From assembly GCA_025056455.1 (NCBI GenBank), contig JANWVY010000003.1, positions 340,519 to 404,518 of the forward strand: 64,000 nt of DNA, in the 5' to 3' direction. Source of the stretch: Bryobacteraceae bacterium. GTDB lineage: Bacteria > Acidobacteriota > Terriglobia > Bryobacterales > Bryobacteraceae. The notes below the pieces were generated by a model. It was not told the origin of the DNA, searched no databases, and was given only the letters and a program-made list of their open reading frames with translations. The translations under genes were made by a program, and so were the position numbers. This document shows positions 17,722 to 26,211 of this stretch, one piece after another; the first letter of the stretch is position 1; every line of letters begins with the position of its first letter.

Positions 17722-17747
17722 GGGCGAGGTGGGCGGGCCAGCGAACG

Positions 17748-20111
17748 CTAAGGGAGGCTGAGACTGAAGCTGGCGGGGAGCTCGTGATAATCGCAGCAGA
17801 GTGCGCGCCGGAGGGCGTCTAAAGATACAGGCTTGGCGAGGTGGGAATTCATCCCGGCGGCCAGACAGCGCTCGACGTCTTCTGGCAGCGCGTTTGCCGT
17901 GAGGGCGATGATGGGCGAGGTGCAATTCCGGCCGCCGGACTGGCGGATCCGGCGCGTAGCTTCGTAGCCATCCATGATCGGCATCTGGCAATCCATGAGG
18001 ATCAAGTCGTAGCGGTTCTGCTGGCACATTTCGACAGCGATCAAGCCGTTTTCGGCGACTTCAATCTCGCAGCCGAGTTTTTTGAGCATGCCACAGGCGA
18101 CCCGGCGGTTGACGGCGTTGTCTTCGACGAGGAGGATACGGCGGGCAACGGGGGCCTGGACTGGGGAGGGTTCGGGCGGAGTGGCGACCGGTTTTTGAAT
18201 TTCTTCTCGCAAAGTGGAGGGGGTGGAGGCGAGGCTCAGGATGCGGATGCCGGCGGTGGCCCAGAAGGCCGAGTCGCTGGCGTGGCCCACGAGTAGGACG
18301 CGCTCTAGGGGGACGTTGAAGAGGTTGGACCGGTTAGCGGAGGCCCAAGGGTGATCGACGAGAATGCGGTCGGGGGTGGGTCCCTGGCCGAAGTCGCAGA
18401 TTTCGCAGCCCCAGGCTTGAAGATAGTTCTCTAGGACAGCGCGCGCCTCGGGGTTTTGCATGCCGATCCAAACGCGAAGGCTTTGGGCGAAGGGGGACCA
18501 GAGGTCGCAGGCTTCTGGATACGTCTCGAGGGGGATTTCGATCGAGAACTCGGAGCCTTTTCCTGGTTCGGAGCGAACGCTAATGGTTCCGTTCATGGAA
18601 TCCACCAGCATTTTGGAGAGGGACAAACCGAGGCCGGCGCCGCTATAGCGTCGCGTGTTGCTGCCGTCGAGCTGGTGGAAGACTTCGAAGATGCTGGCCT
18701 GTTGATTCGGTGGGATGCCAATACCGGTGTCGGCCACAGCGAGGCGAAGCTGGCCGTTGAGATAGCGCGCGGAGATGCAGACCGAGCCTTGGTGGGTGAA
18801 CTTGCAAGCGTTGGCAAGCAAGCTGGTAAGCACTTTTTGGATTTTCTTTTCGTCGCCGTAGAAACTCGTTGGGGTCCTGGCGGGGTAGTTGACGAGGATG
18901 CGGAGGTTGGGCTTTGAAGCAAGGACAGGATCACAGAGGGCGACGGCTTCCTGGATCACCGTTTCGAGCGAGAAGCGGGTGCAGTTGAGCTGGACCTTCG
19001 ATGTGCGGAGCTGGGAAAACTCAAGGATGTCGCTGAGCATGCGCAGCAGCGATTCGCCGCAGGCACGAGCCGTGCGGACGTAATCGGATTGCTCGGCGGA
19101 AAGCGGGGAGCTGGCTAGAAGTTCGAGCGTGCCGAGGATGCCGTTCATCGGGGTGCGCAATTCGTGGCTCATGTTGGCCAAGAACTGGGTTTTGACGCGG
19201 TTGGCTTCTTGGGCTTGGGTGAGGGCGAGAGAGATGGTTTGATTTTTGCGCCGGAGAAGGGCGATGAAGACGGCCATGGTGGAAAGTAACAGTCCGGCAG
19301 CGGAAAGCATCCAGGAGGTGGCTAGCCTGGCGCGGTAGCGTTCCACAGCCTCGACAAGAAACTTCGTGCCCCCGGAAGCCCCAGCGAGATATCTGGTGAG
19401 GATCTCTGAGGTTTCTCCGGACAGAGCCAGATGGTCAATGCCCTCGCGCAGGAGGTCGGCGAGGCGTGCGGTTTCGCGGTTTGCCATCAAACTCACTTCG
19501 AGGACTGCTCCCGGCACGGTGACAAAGCGGAAGTCAGTCTGGCGGCAAGGAGCGGGCCGGCGGAGCAACAGCGCGTGCAAGTAGTGGATATCGGCGAACA
19601 TCCCCGCCGTCTCGCCCCGACAAACGGCAGAGAGGACCTCCTCCGGTTGGGCAAAATAACGGGCCCGGGCCAAAGCTAACTTAGAGGAAAACAGAAACCG
19701 GTGGATGCGAATGTCGGGGACAGAGATCCACTGCCCGCGGATTTCCTCGAGGCTGTGAATCTCCAGCTTGCGGTCAACCAGAAGCACCCAGTCGGTCTGC
19801 CAGAAGGGCCGCGTCAGATGGAAGCGCGCGCGCCGTTCCTCGGTCGGAAAAGCGCCAAACCAGATCTGGAATTTCTGTTGCTCTAAACCTTTTTCCGGGC
19901 CTTCCGGCGAATAGCGCCAGCGGAGCTGCAGGCCGGCCTTCTTGGCAGCCCCTTCGAGCAATTCGTACACGAAGCCTTGCATCTGGCCGGAGGGCGCGCG
20001 GTATGCATACGGGGGATATTCCAGATAGCCGACAGTGAGGGATTGCTCACCGGCAAACACACCTAACGCCAAGCCCAGGACACATCCCACCGCTTGGACT
20101 CCGTTCCTCAC
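17748..20111 (-). CDS. Hybrid histidine kinase with periplasmic solute-binding sensor
   Basis: 787 residues. A signal peptide (GCVLGLALGVFAGEQS) is followed by a periplasmic SBP_bac_3-type domain (about 24-245: LTVGYLEYPPYAYR, GMFADIHYLHALL) and a single membrane segment (about 266-288). Then come HisKA with His316 (NMSHELRTPMNGILG) and HATPase (LLANACKF, DTGIGI, GAGLGLSLSK). A divergent receiver-like segment (about 543-635) probably cannot signal normally. The C-terminal true receiver has Asp707 in LMDCQMP. It likely senses a small molecule such as an amino acid or solute in the periplasm. The GTG start at 20111 leads directly into the signal peptide. Its upstream region carries a doubled 12-mer. 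Confidence 0.92.
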   Translation of the reverse strand: MRNGVQAVGCVLGLALGVFAGEQSLTVGYLEYPPYAYRAPSGQMQGFVYELLEGAAKKAGLQLRWRYSPEGPEKGLEQQKFQIWFGAFPTEERRARFHLTRPFWQTDWVLLVDRKLEIHSLEEIRGQWISVPDIRIHRFLFSSKLALARARYFAQPEEVLSAVCRGETAGMFADIHYLHALLLRRPAPCRQTDFRFVTVPGAVLEVSLMANRETARLADLLREGIDHLALSGETSEILTRYLAGASGGTKFLVEAVERYRARLATSWMLSAAGLLLSTMAVFIALLRRKNQTISLALTQAQEANRVKTQFLANMSHELRTPMNGILGTLELLASSPLSAEQSDYVRTARACGESLLRMLSDILEFSQLRTSKVQLNCTRFSLETVIQEAVALCDPVLASKPNLRILVNYPARTPTSFYGDEKKIQKVLTSLLANACKFTHQGSVCISARYLNGQLRLAVADTGIGIPPNQQASIFEVFHQLDGSNTRRYSGAGLGLSLSKMLVDSMNGTISVRSEPGKGSEFSIEIPLETYPEACDLWSPFAQSLRVWIGMQNPEARAVLENYLQAWGCEICDFGQGPTPDRILVDHPWASANRSNLFNVPLERVLLVGHASDSAFWATAGIRILSLASTPSTLREEIQKPVATPPEPSPVQAPVARRILLVEDNAVNRRVACGMLKKLGCEIEVAENGLIAVEMCQQNRYDLILMDCQMPIMDGYEATRRIRQSGGRNCTSPIIALTANALPEDVERCLAAGMNSHLAKPVSLDALRRALCCDYHELPASFSLSLP

Positions 20112-20167
20112 CCACGGTGCTTATCGGTGAAGCAAGCGATTCCGCGAGTGTCACCTCAGCAAAATTT

Positions 20168-20191
20168 TTCGATTACGAATTCGATTACGAA
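20168..20191 (-). promoter_or_regulatory. Two perfect tandem copies of TTCGATTACGAA
   Basis: The 12-mer occurs back to back at 20168-20179 and 20180-20191. Each copy is a dyad (TTCG, four bases, CGAA). The array lies 57-80 bp upstream of the GTG start of the periplasmic-sensing kinase, in an AT-rich patch that also contains AAAATTTTT. This suits a binding site for two dimers of a regulator controlling the kinase gene. Confidence 0.6.
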
Positions 20192-20226
20192 TGTCGAGCG
20201 ACTGCAAGAGGCCGGCCGCCGGGAAA

Positions 20227-21465
20227 CTAAGGAAGGAGAGAGAAACGCATCAGCTCGCGGTCGTTGCGCACGACGACGTGACCGTTAGCGAAGGCGGGGT
20301 GCACCCAGTTGACAGCGCCGAGCTGTCGGCGGCCACCGCCGGCGGAGGTCGGCTCGAGGAGTTTCACGCGGCTGATTTCGCGATAGCCTTGCGGGCGGAG
20401 CTCTCCGAGAATCAACTCGCCGCGATCGTTGTAGAAGAGGTAGCGGTCGCCGTTGCGGACGATAAAGGCGGTGGCGTTGCGGGCGCGTTCGACGGTGACC
20501 TGCTGAGTTTCCCACACCCGCTCTCCGGTGGCGCGCTTGAGGCATCGCAACTCGCCGTAGGCGCAGATGCCATAAATGAAATCGCCGTCCAATACGGGGG
20601 TGGCCATGGCCGCATGGATGGTGTCGGTGCGCACTTCGGATTCGCTCTGGCCCCGCCACAACAAGGCTCCGGTGTCGAGGTGGAGCAGGCGCGCCCCTTG
20701 AAAGAAGGCAGTCACGAGGAGATGGGTTTTGTCGGCGACGGGGGTGGCAATGGGCGTATTCATGTGAATGCGGAAGGGGTGTTCCCAGATGAGCTTTCCG
20801 GTTCTTGGATCGAGGAGCGTGACGGCGCCCGCATGCCAGATCACCAAACGGCGGTCATCGACGAGGAAGGGCTGCGAGTAGCCGGGTTCGGTGTCGGAAG
20901 ACAGGGCCTGCCACTGTTCGCGGCCGGTGGTTTTTTCAAAGGCGATCACTTTGGCCTGCGGGCCGCCGACGACTGCGATCAGGAGGTTGCGGTAGACGAG
21001 GGGAGCGCTCGCGAAGCCCCAAGTGGGCAGTGCGGCCTGGTAGTCGGAGCGAAAATTTTTGCGCCAGACAAGCGAGCCATCTTTGATCCGGAGACATTGC
21101 AGTTCGCCGCTTGCGCCGAGAACATAGACGCGATCGCCGTCGACGGTTGGCGTGGCGCGGGGACCGGAAGCATAGCCCATTCCCTGGTAGTCAGCTGGCC
21201 AATCCACTTGCCAAAGCAACTTTCCGGTGCGCTCGTCAAAGGCCAGGGCTCGCTCGCGGCCTCCGCCGTAGTCGGTGACAAAGACCATGGACTGGGCGAC
21301 GGCAGGTCCGGCAAAGCCTCCTCCCAGAGGGGCGCGCCAGGCCAGGCGAGTGTGACTCAAGGTTTCAAGCTGGGGCTCCCTCCATACACCTCGCCTTCCG
21401 CGGCCCCGCCATTCAGGCCAATCTTCGGCCAAGGCCAGAGATAGCAGAGCTAGCAAGAGCCTCAT
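20227..21465 (-). CDS. Secreted PQQ-like beta-propeller repeat protein
   Basis: 412 residues with a short signal peptide (MRLLLALLSLALAED). It is built from repeated blades of the pattern G-LLW/LVW (TGKLLWQVDW, DGSLVWRKNF, TGREQWQAL, TGKLIWEHPF, TGALLWRGQ, TGERVWETQ), the hallmark of PQQ-like (BamB/quinoprotein-type) propellers with 6-7 blades. The N-terminal DWPEWRGRGRRGVW motif is typical of acidobacterial and planctomycete secreted versions. No clear PQQ ligands are seen, so it is probably a binding or scaffold protein. Its ATG overlaps the stop of the upstream membrane-protein gene (ATGA, 21462-21465). Confidence 0.88.
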   Translation of the reverse strand: MRLLLALLSLALAEDWPEWRGRGRRGVWREPQLETLSHTRLAWRAPLGGGFAGPAVAQSMVFVTDYGGGRERALAFDERTGKLLWQVDWPADYQGMGYASGPRATPTVDGDRVYVLGASGELQCLRIKDGSLVWRKNFRSDYQAALPTWGFASAPLVYRNLLIAVVGGPQAKVIAFEKTTGREQWQALSSDTEPGYSQPFLVDDRRLVIWHAGAVTLLDPRTGKLIWEHPFRIHMNTPIATPVADKTHLLVTAFFQGARLLHLDTGALLWRGQSESEVRTDTIHAAMATPVLDGDFIYGICAYGELRCLKRATGERVWETQQVTVERARNATAFIVRNGDRYLFYNDRGELILGELRPQGYREISRVKLLEPTSAGGGRRQLGAVNWVHPAFANGHVVVRNDRELMRFSLLP

Positions 21466-21956
21466 GAAAGCCAGCGTCGCATAGAAGCAAGCTGTTCGGG
21501 CAACAACCAGCAGGTCTCAGTTCGCCAGCCAGGCCAGGGATAGAAGGGCACAAAGCGGATCTCGCGGGAACTCACCAAGGGAAAAGCGCCCCAGGCCACG
21601 CCATGCCAGAACAAAGCCGACAGCAAGGCCCATAGGCAGTTCCACAGCACGTAGGGGGCAGCCACACGCCAGCGGACATCGTGCGCTTGGAGCAGGGGCG
21701 TTACCCGCGGCACGGCGAACAGCGGCTGGAAAGTGGCTGACAGGCAAGCGTAGACGTAGAGGTAAAAGCAGGGGGAAGCAAGCACCCACCAGTCCCACCA
21801 GGCCAGCAAGCGTGCACACCGCCAGAAGACTAGCAGAGCGCTGGGAAGGACCACCGCGCCGACGATCCAGACACTGGCTAAACCGACCAGAGCTGCGATG
21901 CGTCGTTGCGGGTTTGCTGTGCGCCCGTTGACATCATCCTGTATTGGAATCTTCAC
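21462..21956 (-). CDS. Small integral membrane protein, unknown
   Basis: 164 residues from GTG 21956. I see three to four hydrophobic segments (AALVGLASVWIVGAVVLPSALLVFW, WWVLASPCFYLYVYACL, YVLWNCLWALLSALFWHGVAWG), rich in Trp and Tyr. No family recognised. The stop overlaps the start of the PQQ-like propeller gene, so the two are co-translated and may act together in the envelope. It is divergent from the Oar-like receptor gene at 22001, with only 44 bp between the starts. Confidence 0.72.
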   Translation of the reverse strand: MKIPIQDDVNGRTANPQRRIAALVGLASVWIVGAVVLPSALLVFWRCARLLAWWDWWVLASPCFYLYVYACLSATFQPLFAVPRVTPLLQAHDVRWRVAAPYVLWNCLWALLSALFWHGVAWGAFPLVSSREIRFVPFYPWPGWRTETCWLLPEQLASMRRWLS

Positions 21957-22000
21957 GCGACGTTGTTTCTTCTTCGAGAATCTAGGAGTTGGAAAACCGG

Positions 22001-25000
22001 ATGCAAACCTTCGTTGTACTCGTTTTGATGTTTCCGTGTCTGGTGATGGCGCAAGAGCGCACGGGTTCCTTGAGCGGAAGAGTTCTGGACGCTTCTGGCG
22101 GGGTCATCGCGGGCGTAGAGGTGAAGCTGCGCAACGTGCTGACGGGCTGGGAGCGAGAGCCAGTCCGCACGGGCGAAGACGGCGTTTATCAATTCCTTTT
22201 CGTCCCGGTTGGCCAGTACCAATTGACGGCGCGTAAGGCGGGCTTCCAGGCGACGGTCCAGGAAGGCATTCATGTTGGAGTGAATCAAGCGGCGCGGGTG
22301 GATGTGACGCTGAACGTCGCGGCCACCGAACAGTCGGTGACGGTGACGGCCGATGCTCCTCAGGTGAACACGCAAAACGCGGTGGGGGGCGTGACGATTG
22401 AGCGGCGCGCGATTACGGAGCTGCCACTCAATGGACGGAACTTCATCCAGCTCGGCACGCTTGTTCCGGGTGTGATTCAGGTGCCGTCGCGTTATGAAGT
22501 GCAGGGCTTGGCGCCAGCGCGCAACGGATTTGCGGTGAACGGGCTGCGCACGCAATCGAACAATTTTTTGCTAGACGGGGTTACTAATCACGACGCCAAT
22601 TTCAACGGCTATGTACTCACGCCCCCACCCGACGCGCTGGAACAATTCAAGATCATTACGAGCAACTTTTCGGCCGAGTATGGGCAGCAGGCCGGCAGCG
22701 TGGTGACGGCCATTACGCGAGCTGGCACCAACCAATACCATGGGGCCCTGTGGAATTTTTTACGAAATGATGTGTTTGATGCGCGCGAATTTTTCGCCAC
22801 GACGCGCCCGCCGTTGCGACAGAACCAGTTTGGCGGCACTTTGGGGGGACGAATTGCGCGCGACCGGACATTTTTCTTTGGCTACTATGAGGGCCTGCGC
22901 GCGCGTACAGGTACGGTGCAAAACGTAGTGGTTCTGACAGAAGCGCAGCGGCAGGGCAACCTGGCGGGGGTAGCGCCTCCGCCCGTCGATCCACTAGCGG
23001 GAAACCAGCCGTTTGCTGGGGGCGTCATTCCGACCAGCCGCATCGATCCGATCTCGCGCACTTTGCTCGAACGTTTCGTGCCGCTGCCGAACTTTGGGCC
23101 CAACCGGTTCAACCGCGCTCCGGCGATCGCTACCGACGGCAATCAATTTGGCATTCGCGGTGATCACCGCGTATCGGATCGCAATTTTTGGTTCGCGCGC
23201 TACTCCAACAACCGTAGTAAGACGCGTAATCCGCTCGGCGGCGGCTCGTTTTCACCCGCTGGGTCGAACTCCGAAGAACAAGCCCATTCGGCAGTGCTGT
23301 CCAATACGCACACCTTTTCCACGAACCGCATTAACGAGGCGAGCCTTGGCTTTTTGCGATTATTTGGCCGTCCTGCGACCTGGAGTGGCGAGGATTTGAC
23401 GCAATATGGTTGGCGCTACACGGCTACGGAGCCCACGGCTCGCGGCTTGCCCATCGTGTCACTGTCTGGGTTGTTCTCAATTGGAGATGTGGCGCAGAGC
23501 TGGACGCAGCTGGCGCGGAACACCTATCAAGCGTTTGACAATTTCAGCTGGATCCGTGGCCGCCACACCATCAAATTCGGCGGGGATTACCGGCTTCAGC
23601 AGATCTACCTTGTTTTTCCCAACCGGCCAAACGGGGATTTTAGTTTTGCGGGCAACTTCTCGCGCAACGTGATTGCGGATTTTCTGTTGGGATTGCCGAG
23701 CCAGTTCCGCCAGGGCGGTGGCCAGCCGGCCAAACATTTTGTGGGCCACAATGCAGGCTTTTATTTTCAAGATGACTGGAAGGCGACCGCAAGGCTGACG
23801 CTCAATCTCGGGTTACGCTATGAACTTCCCTGGCCCTATTTCGACAAACAGGACCGCATGGCGTTGTTTCAGCCGGGTCGGCAATCTACGGTGCGGCCGA
23901 CGGCGCCGCCGGGACTGCTCTTCCCTGGCGATGCCGGAGTGCCGCGCGCAACCATCGCCACGGACACCAATAATTTCGCGCCCCGGTTTGGTTTCGCTTA
24001 CGATGTCACGGGCAATGGGCGGATGAGTTTGCGCGGCGGCTATGGCATCTACTACGACGCGGCGCCAGGACTGGCCGTCTTTCAGAATATCAACGTGCCG
24101 CCGTTTAACCGTTTTATCCAAATTGACGGACCTCCCTCCTTCGCCAATCCTTATCAGAACTTTGCGATCAATCCTCAGGTGGATCCGAGCCGCGATTTTC
24201 CCTGTCCGTGTCTAGTGATTGGGTTCTCGCCGGATTTTCGCACGGCCTATGCCCAGCAATTTCACTTTACGATCCAGCGGCAAGTTCGGAGCAACTGGCT
24301 GGCTGAAGTGGCCTATGTCGGATCGCTGGGGCGCAAGCTAGGGGGCTATTTGGAGGTGAACCCGGCCGTGCCGGGCCCGGGGGCAACGCTGCAAAATACG
24401 CAGCAACGCCGCTTATATCGCGACTACAATCTGGTGCGACCCACCTTCAGCCGGTTTAACAGCCACTATCATGCGCTGCAAGCCCGAGTGGAGAAGCGCT
24501 ACTCGGCGGGGCTCTGGTTTCAGCTTTCCTACACCTGGGGCAAAGTCATCGACTATCAGTCGTCAATCAATTTTGCGGGCGAAACTCGCCCGCAGGATGC
24601 CTTTAGCCTGCGCGATGTACGGGGACTGGCTGCTTTTGACGTGCGCCATCGCATGGTGGCCTACTACGGCTATGAGCTGCCTTGGTTGCGACAGCCCCGG
24701 AGCCTGCTTTCGCGGGCACTTGGAGGCTGGCAGTTGCAGGGGATTGTGTCGGCCCAAACCGGAGGACCGCTCACGGTGACCGAATCCGTCGACTTGAGCT
24801 TGCGCGGGCTGAATGCAGATCGACCGGATCAGATTCGCAACCCGAACCGCGGGCCGCGCACGGTGCAGCAGTGGTTTGACACTTCTGCTTTTGTTCGCTT
24901 GCCGGCCATCCCGGGAGGCCAGCGCTCGGGAACGGCCGGCCGCAATACGGTGATTGGTCCGGGGTTACTGCAAACCGATCTCGCGGTACTGAAACGCATT

Positions 25001-25171
25001 GCGCTTGCCGAGTCGCATCGGTTCGAGTTTCGTTTGGAAGCATTTAATGCTTTCAACCGCGCGAATTTCCGCGACCCCGCCACGGTGATCACTCAGCCGG
25101 CGACTTTCGGCGTGATCCAGACCTCGCGGCCAGCTCGCATTCTTCAATTTGCTCTCAAGTACGAATTCTGA
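22001..25171 (+). CDS. Oar-like TonB-dependent receptor with carboxypeptidase-regulatory domain
   Basis: 1056 residues from ATG 22001 (AGGAG 12 nt upstream). A signal peptide (TFVVLVLMFPCLVMAQ) is followed by a carboxypeptidase-regulatory-like beta-sandwich (about 22-115: SGRVLDASGGVIAGVEVKLRN, YQFLFVPVGQYQLTARKAGF). A plug domain follows (about 120-230: ITELPLNGRNFIQLGTLVPGV, NNFLLDGVTNHDANFNG, SAEYGQQAGSVV), then a long outer-membrane beta-barrel ending in the typical aromatic C-terminus LQFALKYEF. This is the Oar/CirA-like group that is expanded in Acidobacteria. It probably imports oligosaccharides, peptides or other large nutrients with TonB. No dedicated substrate-binding lipoprotein is adjacent. 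Confidence 0.93.
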   Translation: MQTFVVLVLMFPCLVMAQERTGSLSGRVLDASGGVIAGVEVKLRNVLTGWEREPVRTGEDGVYQFLFVPVGQYQLTARKAGFQATVQEGIHVGVNQAARVDVTLNVAATEQSVTVTADAPQVNTQNAVGGVTIERRAITELPLNGRNFIQLGTLVPGVIQVPSRYEVQGLAPARNGFAVNGLRTQSNNFLLDGVTNHDANFNGYVLTPPPDALEQFKIITSNFSAEYGQQAGSVVTAITRAGTNQYHGALWNFLRNDVFDAREFFATTRPPLRQNQFGGTLGGRIARDRTFFFGYYEGLRARTGTVQNVVVLTEAQRQGNLAGVAPPPVDPLAGNQPFAGGVIPTSRIDPISRTLLERFVPLPNFGPNRFNRAPAIATDGNQFGIRGDHRVSDRNFWFARYSNNRSKTRNPLGGGSFSPAGSNSEEQAHSAVLSNTHTFSTNRINEASLGFLRLFGRPATWSGEDLTQYGWRYTATEPTARGLPIVSLSGLFSIGDVAQSWTQLARNTYQAFDNFSWIRGRHTIKFGGDYRLQQIYLVFPNRPNGDFSFAGNFSRNVIADFLLGLPSQFRQGGGQPAKHFVGHNAGFYFQDDWKATARLTLNLGLRYELPWPYFDKQDRMALFQPGRQSTVRPTAPPGLLFPGDAGVPRATIATDTNNFAPRFGFAYDVTGNGRMSLRGGYGIYYDAAPGLAVFQNINVPPFNRFIQIDGPPSFANPYQNFAINPQVDPSRDFPCPCLVIGFSPDFRTAYAQQFHFTIQRQVRSNWLAEVAYVGSLGRKLGGYLEVNPAVPGPGATLQNTQQRRLYRDYNLVRPTFSRFNSHYHALQARVEKRYSAGLWFQLSYTWGKVIDYQSSINFAGETRPQDAFSLRDVRGLAAFDVRHRMVAYYGYELPWLRQPRSLLSRALGGWQLQGIVSAQTGGPLTVTESVDLSLRGLNADRPDQIRNPNRGPRTVQQWFDTSAFVRLPAIPGGQRSGTAGRNTVIGPGLLQTDLAVLKRIALAESHRFEFRLEAFNAFNRANFRDPATVITQPATFGVIQTSRPARILQFALKYEF

Positions 25172-25188
25172 GCCGGTCCCCGGCTCAG
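25168..25188 (+). terminator. Strong hairpin overlapping the receptor stop codon
   Basis: A perfect 9-bp stem (CTGAGCCGG at 25168-25176, CCGGCTCAG at 25180-25188) with a 3-nt loop begins one base before the TGA stop of the TonB receptor. Flanking GAATTC copies could extend the pairing. No U-tract follows, so it may be an mRNA 3'-end stabiliser or a weak terminator. Confidence 0.5.
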
Positions 25189-25338
25189 TGAATTCGCTTC
25201 TGAGATCTCTCGCCAAGTTAGGATCGGGAGCCGGAAGGGGTCGCGCACTGGCCGCTTGCAGATTCGTTGCACTCCTGCTTTTTTCCTGTAAGAACATGAA
25301 GGGAGTCGTCGATTTTAACGTTTGGAGGAAAAAAGAGT

Positions 25339-26106
25339 GTGAGTGCGGCACGGGAACTGGCTAGGAAGATTCTCGAGGCAATCCCCAATCGCGATATTGG
25401 CTCAAAGACGGACGGCGAGCTGTTTACTCGCTATACCAATACCCCTCACTCGGTTCTCCAAGCCAACTGGGACAAGGGGGGCATCATGACGGCCTGCAAC
25501 GGCTTTACCGGGTGGTATTCTGCGACGCTCGGGCGGCCAGGACTGGGGGTGTTTGATCTCAAGGGCGTCGCAGGACGGGCCTTTATCGAGTCGGGCAAGG
25601 AGGCGCTGCCGCAGTATGGAGACGTATTCCGGTCGAAGACTCTCCATGTGGGCGTTTGTCTGGAGTGTGATGGTAAGACCTGGAAGGTCATTCATGCCGG
25701 GCAAGGGGGCAAGAGCGTGGGGCAGGATATTCTTGGCCGGCGGCAAGGGCCCTTCCAGCCTGAGAATCTGCTCGGGTGGGTGGACATTGAGCTCTGGCTG
25801 GACCCCGGCGAGATGCGAAAATCCCAGGTTCAGAAAGCGCTCCGTGGGGCCTGGCAAGTGGAGATCCAGGAAACGAAGCGCTGGTACAAATTCGACTCGA
25901 GTCAAGTGATCAGCACCAATCTCAAAGGAGGCCAACCGAGAAAAGGCCATTGGGAAGTTGACGAAAACGAGGTGACGATTCATTGGGAGGGCGGCGTCAC
26001 GGAGAAGTGGCCTCTGCCCGTGCCTGGGCTCTACAAAACCGGTGAGGGCACCTGGCATGACCGGCTCGGAAATTCAGGCGTCACCAAATACCGGCACGCT
26101 TGGTAA
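25339..26106 (+). CDS. Papain/NlpC-like protein with C-terminal beta domain
   Basis: 255 residues, no signal peptide. GTG 25339 is preceded by GGAGG 10 nt upstream. The N-terminal half has a possible Cys/His catalytic arrangement like NlpC/P60 or CHAP enzymes: Cys53 in MTACNGFTGWY, a GDVF segment, His103 in LHVGVCLE and a second His119 in KVIHAGQGG. The C-terminal part (about 168-255) looks like a small beta-barrel (WQVEIQETKRWYKF, GHWEVDENEVTIHW). This is an inference from motif order; I do not recognise an exact family. It could be a peptidoglycan amidase, a deamidase-like toxin or an effector. No immunity gene is evident, and it is a single-gene unit. Confidence 0.75.
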   Translation: MSAARELARKILEAIPNRDIGSKTDGELFTRYTNTPHSVLQANWDKGGIMTACNGFTGWYSATLGRPGLGVFDLKGVAGRAFIESGKEALPQYGDVFRSKTLHVGVCLECDGKTWKVIHAGQGGKSVGQDILGRRQGPFQPENLLGWVDIELWLDPGEMRKSQVQKALRGAWQVEIQETKRWYKFDSSQVISTNLKGGQPRKGHWEVDENEVTIHWEGGVTEKWPLPVPGLYKTGEGTWHDRLGNSGVTKYRHAW

Positions 26107-26112
26107 GGCCAG

Positions 26113-26145
26113 CGGGCCCGCACACGACTACTAAGTACGGGCCCG
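26113..26145 (+). terminator. Inverted repeat before the gcv operon
   Basis: CGGGCCCG occurs at 26113-26120 and 26138-26145, able to form an 8-bp stem with a 17-nt loop. A pyrimidine-rich stretch ending in CCCTTTTT follows. It lies 7 bp after the stop of the papain-like gene and upstream of gcvT, so it is a likely terminator separating them. Confidence 0.5.
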
Positions 26146-26211
26146 GGAGCTGTTCCCTTCCCTTTTTATGCTCCTCTCGAGTTTGCTCTGACGTGCTAGA
26201 TTGAAGGTTTC

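Noticed and set aside
16648-18027. 459-codon minus-strand frame
   Set aside because: Antisense to the lipoprotein gene and in another frame to the kinase end; Pro/Arg/His-rich with no domain features.
20191-21444. 417-codon plus-strand frame
   Set aside because: Mirror of the PQQ-like propeller gene, which has clear blade repeats and a signal peptide on the minus strand.
26107-26211. Glycine riboswitch upstream of gcvT
   Set aside because: Only about 105 bp are available, and I see neither the conserved core nor tandem aptamer structure, just a GC-rich inverted repeat.
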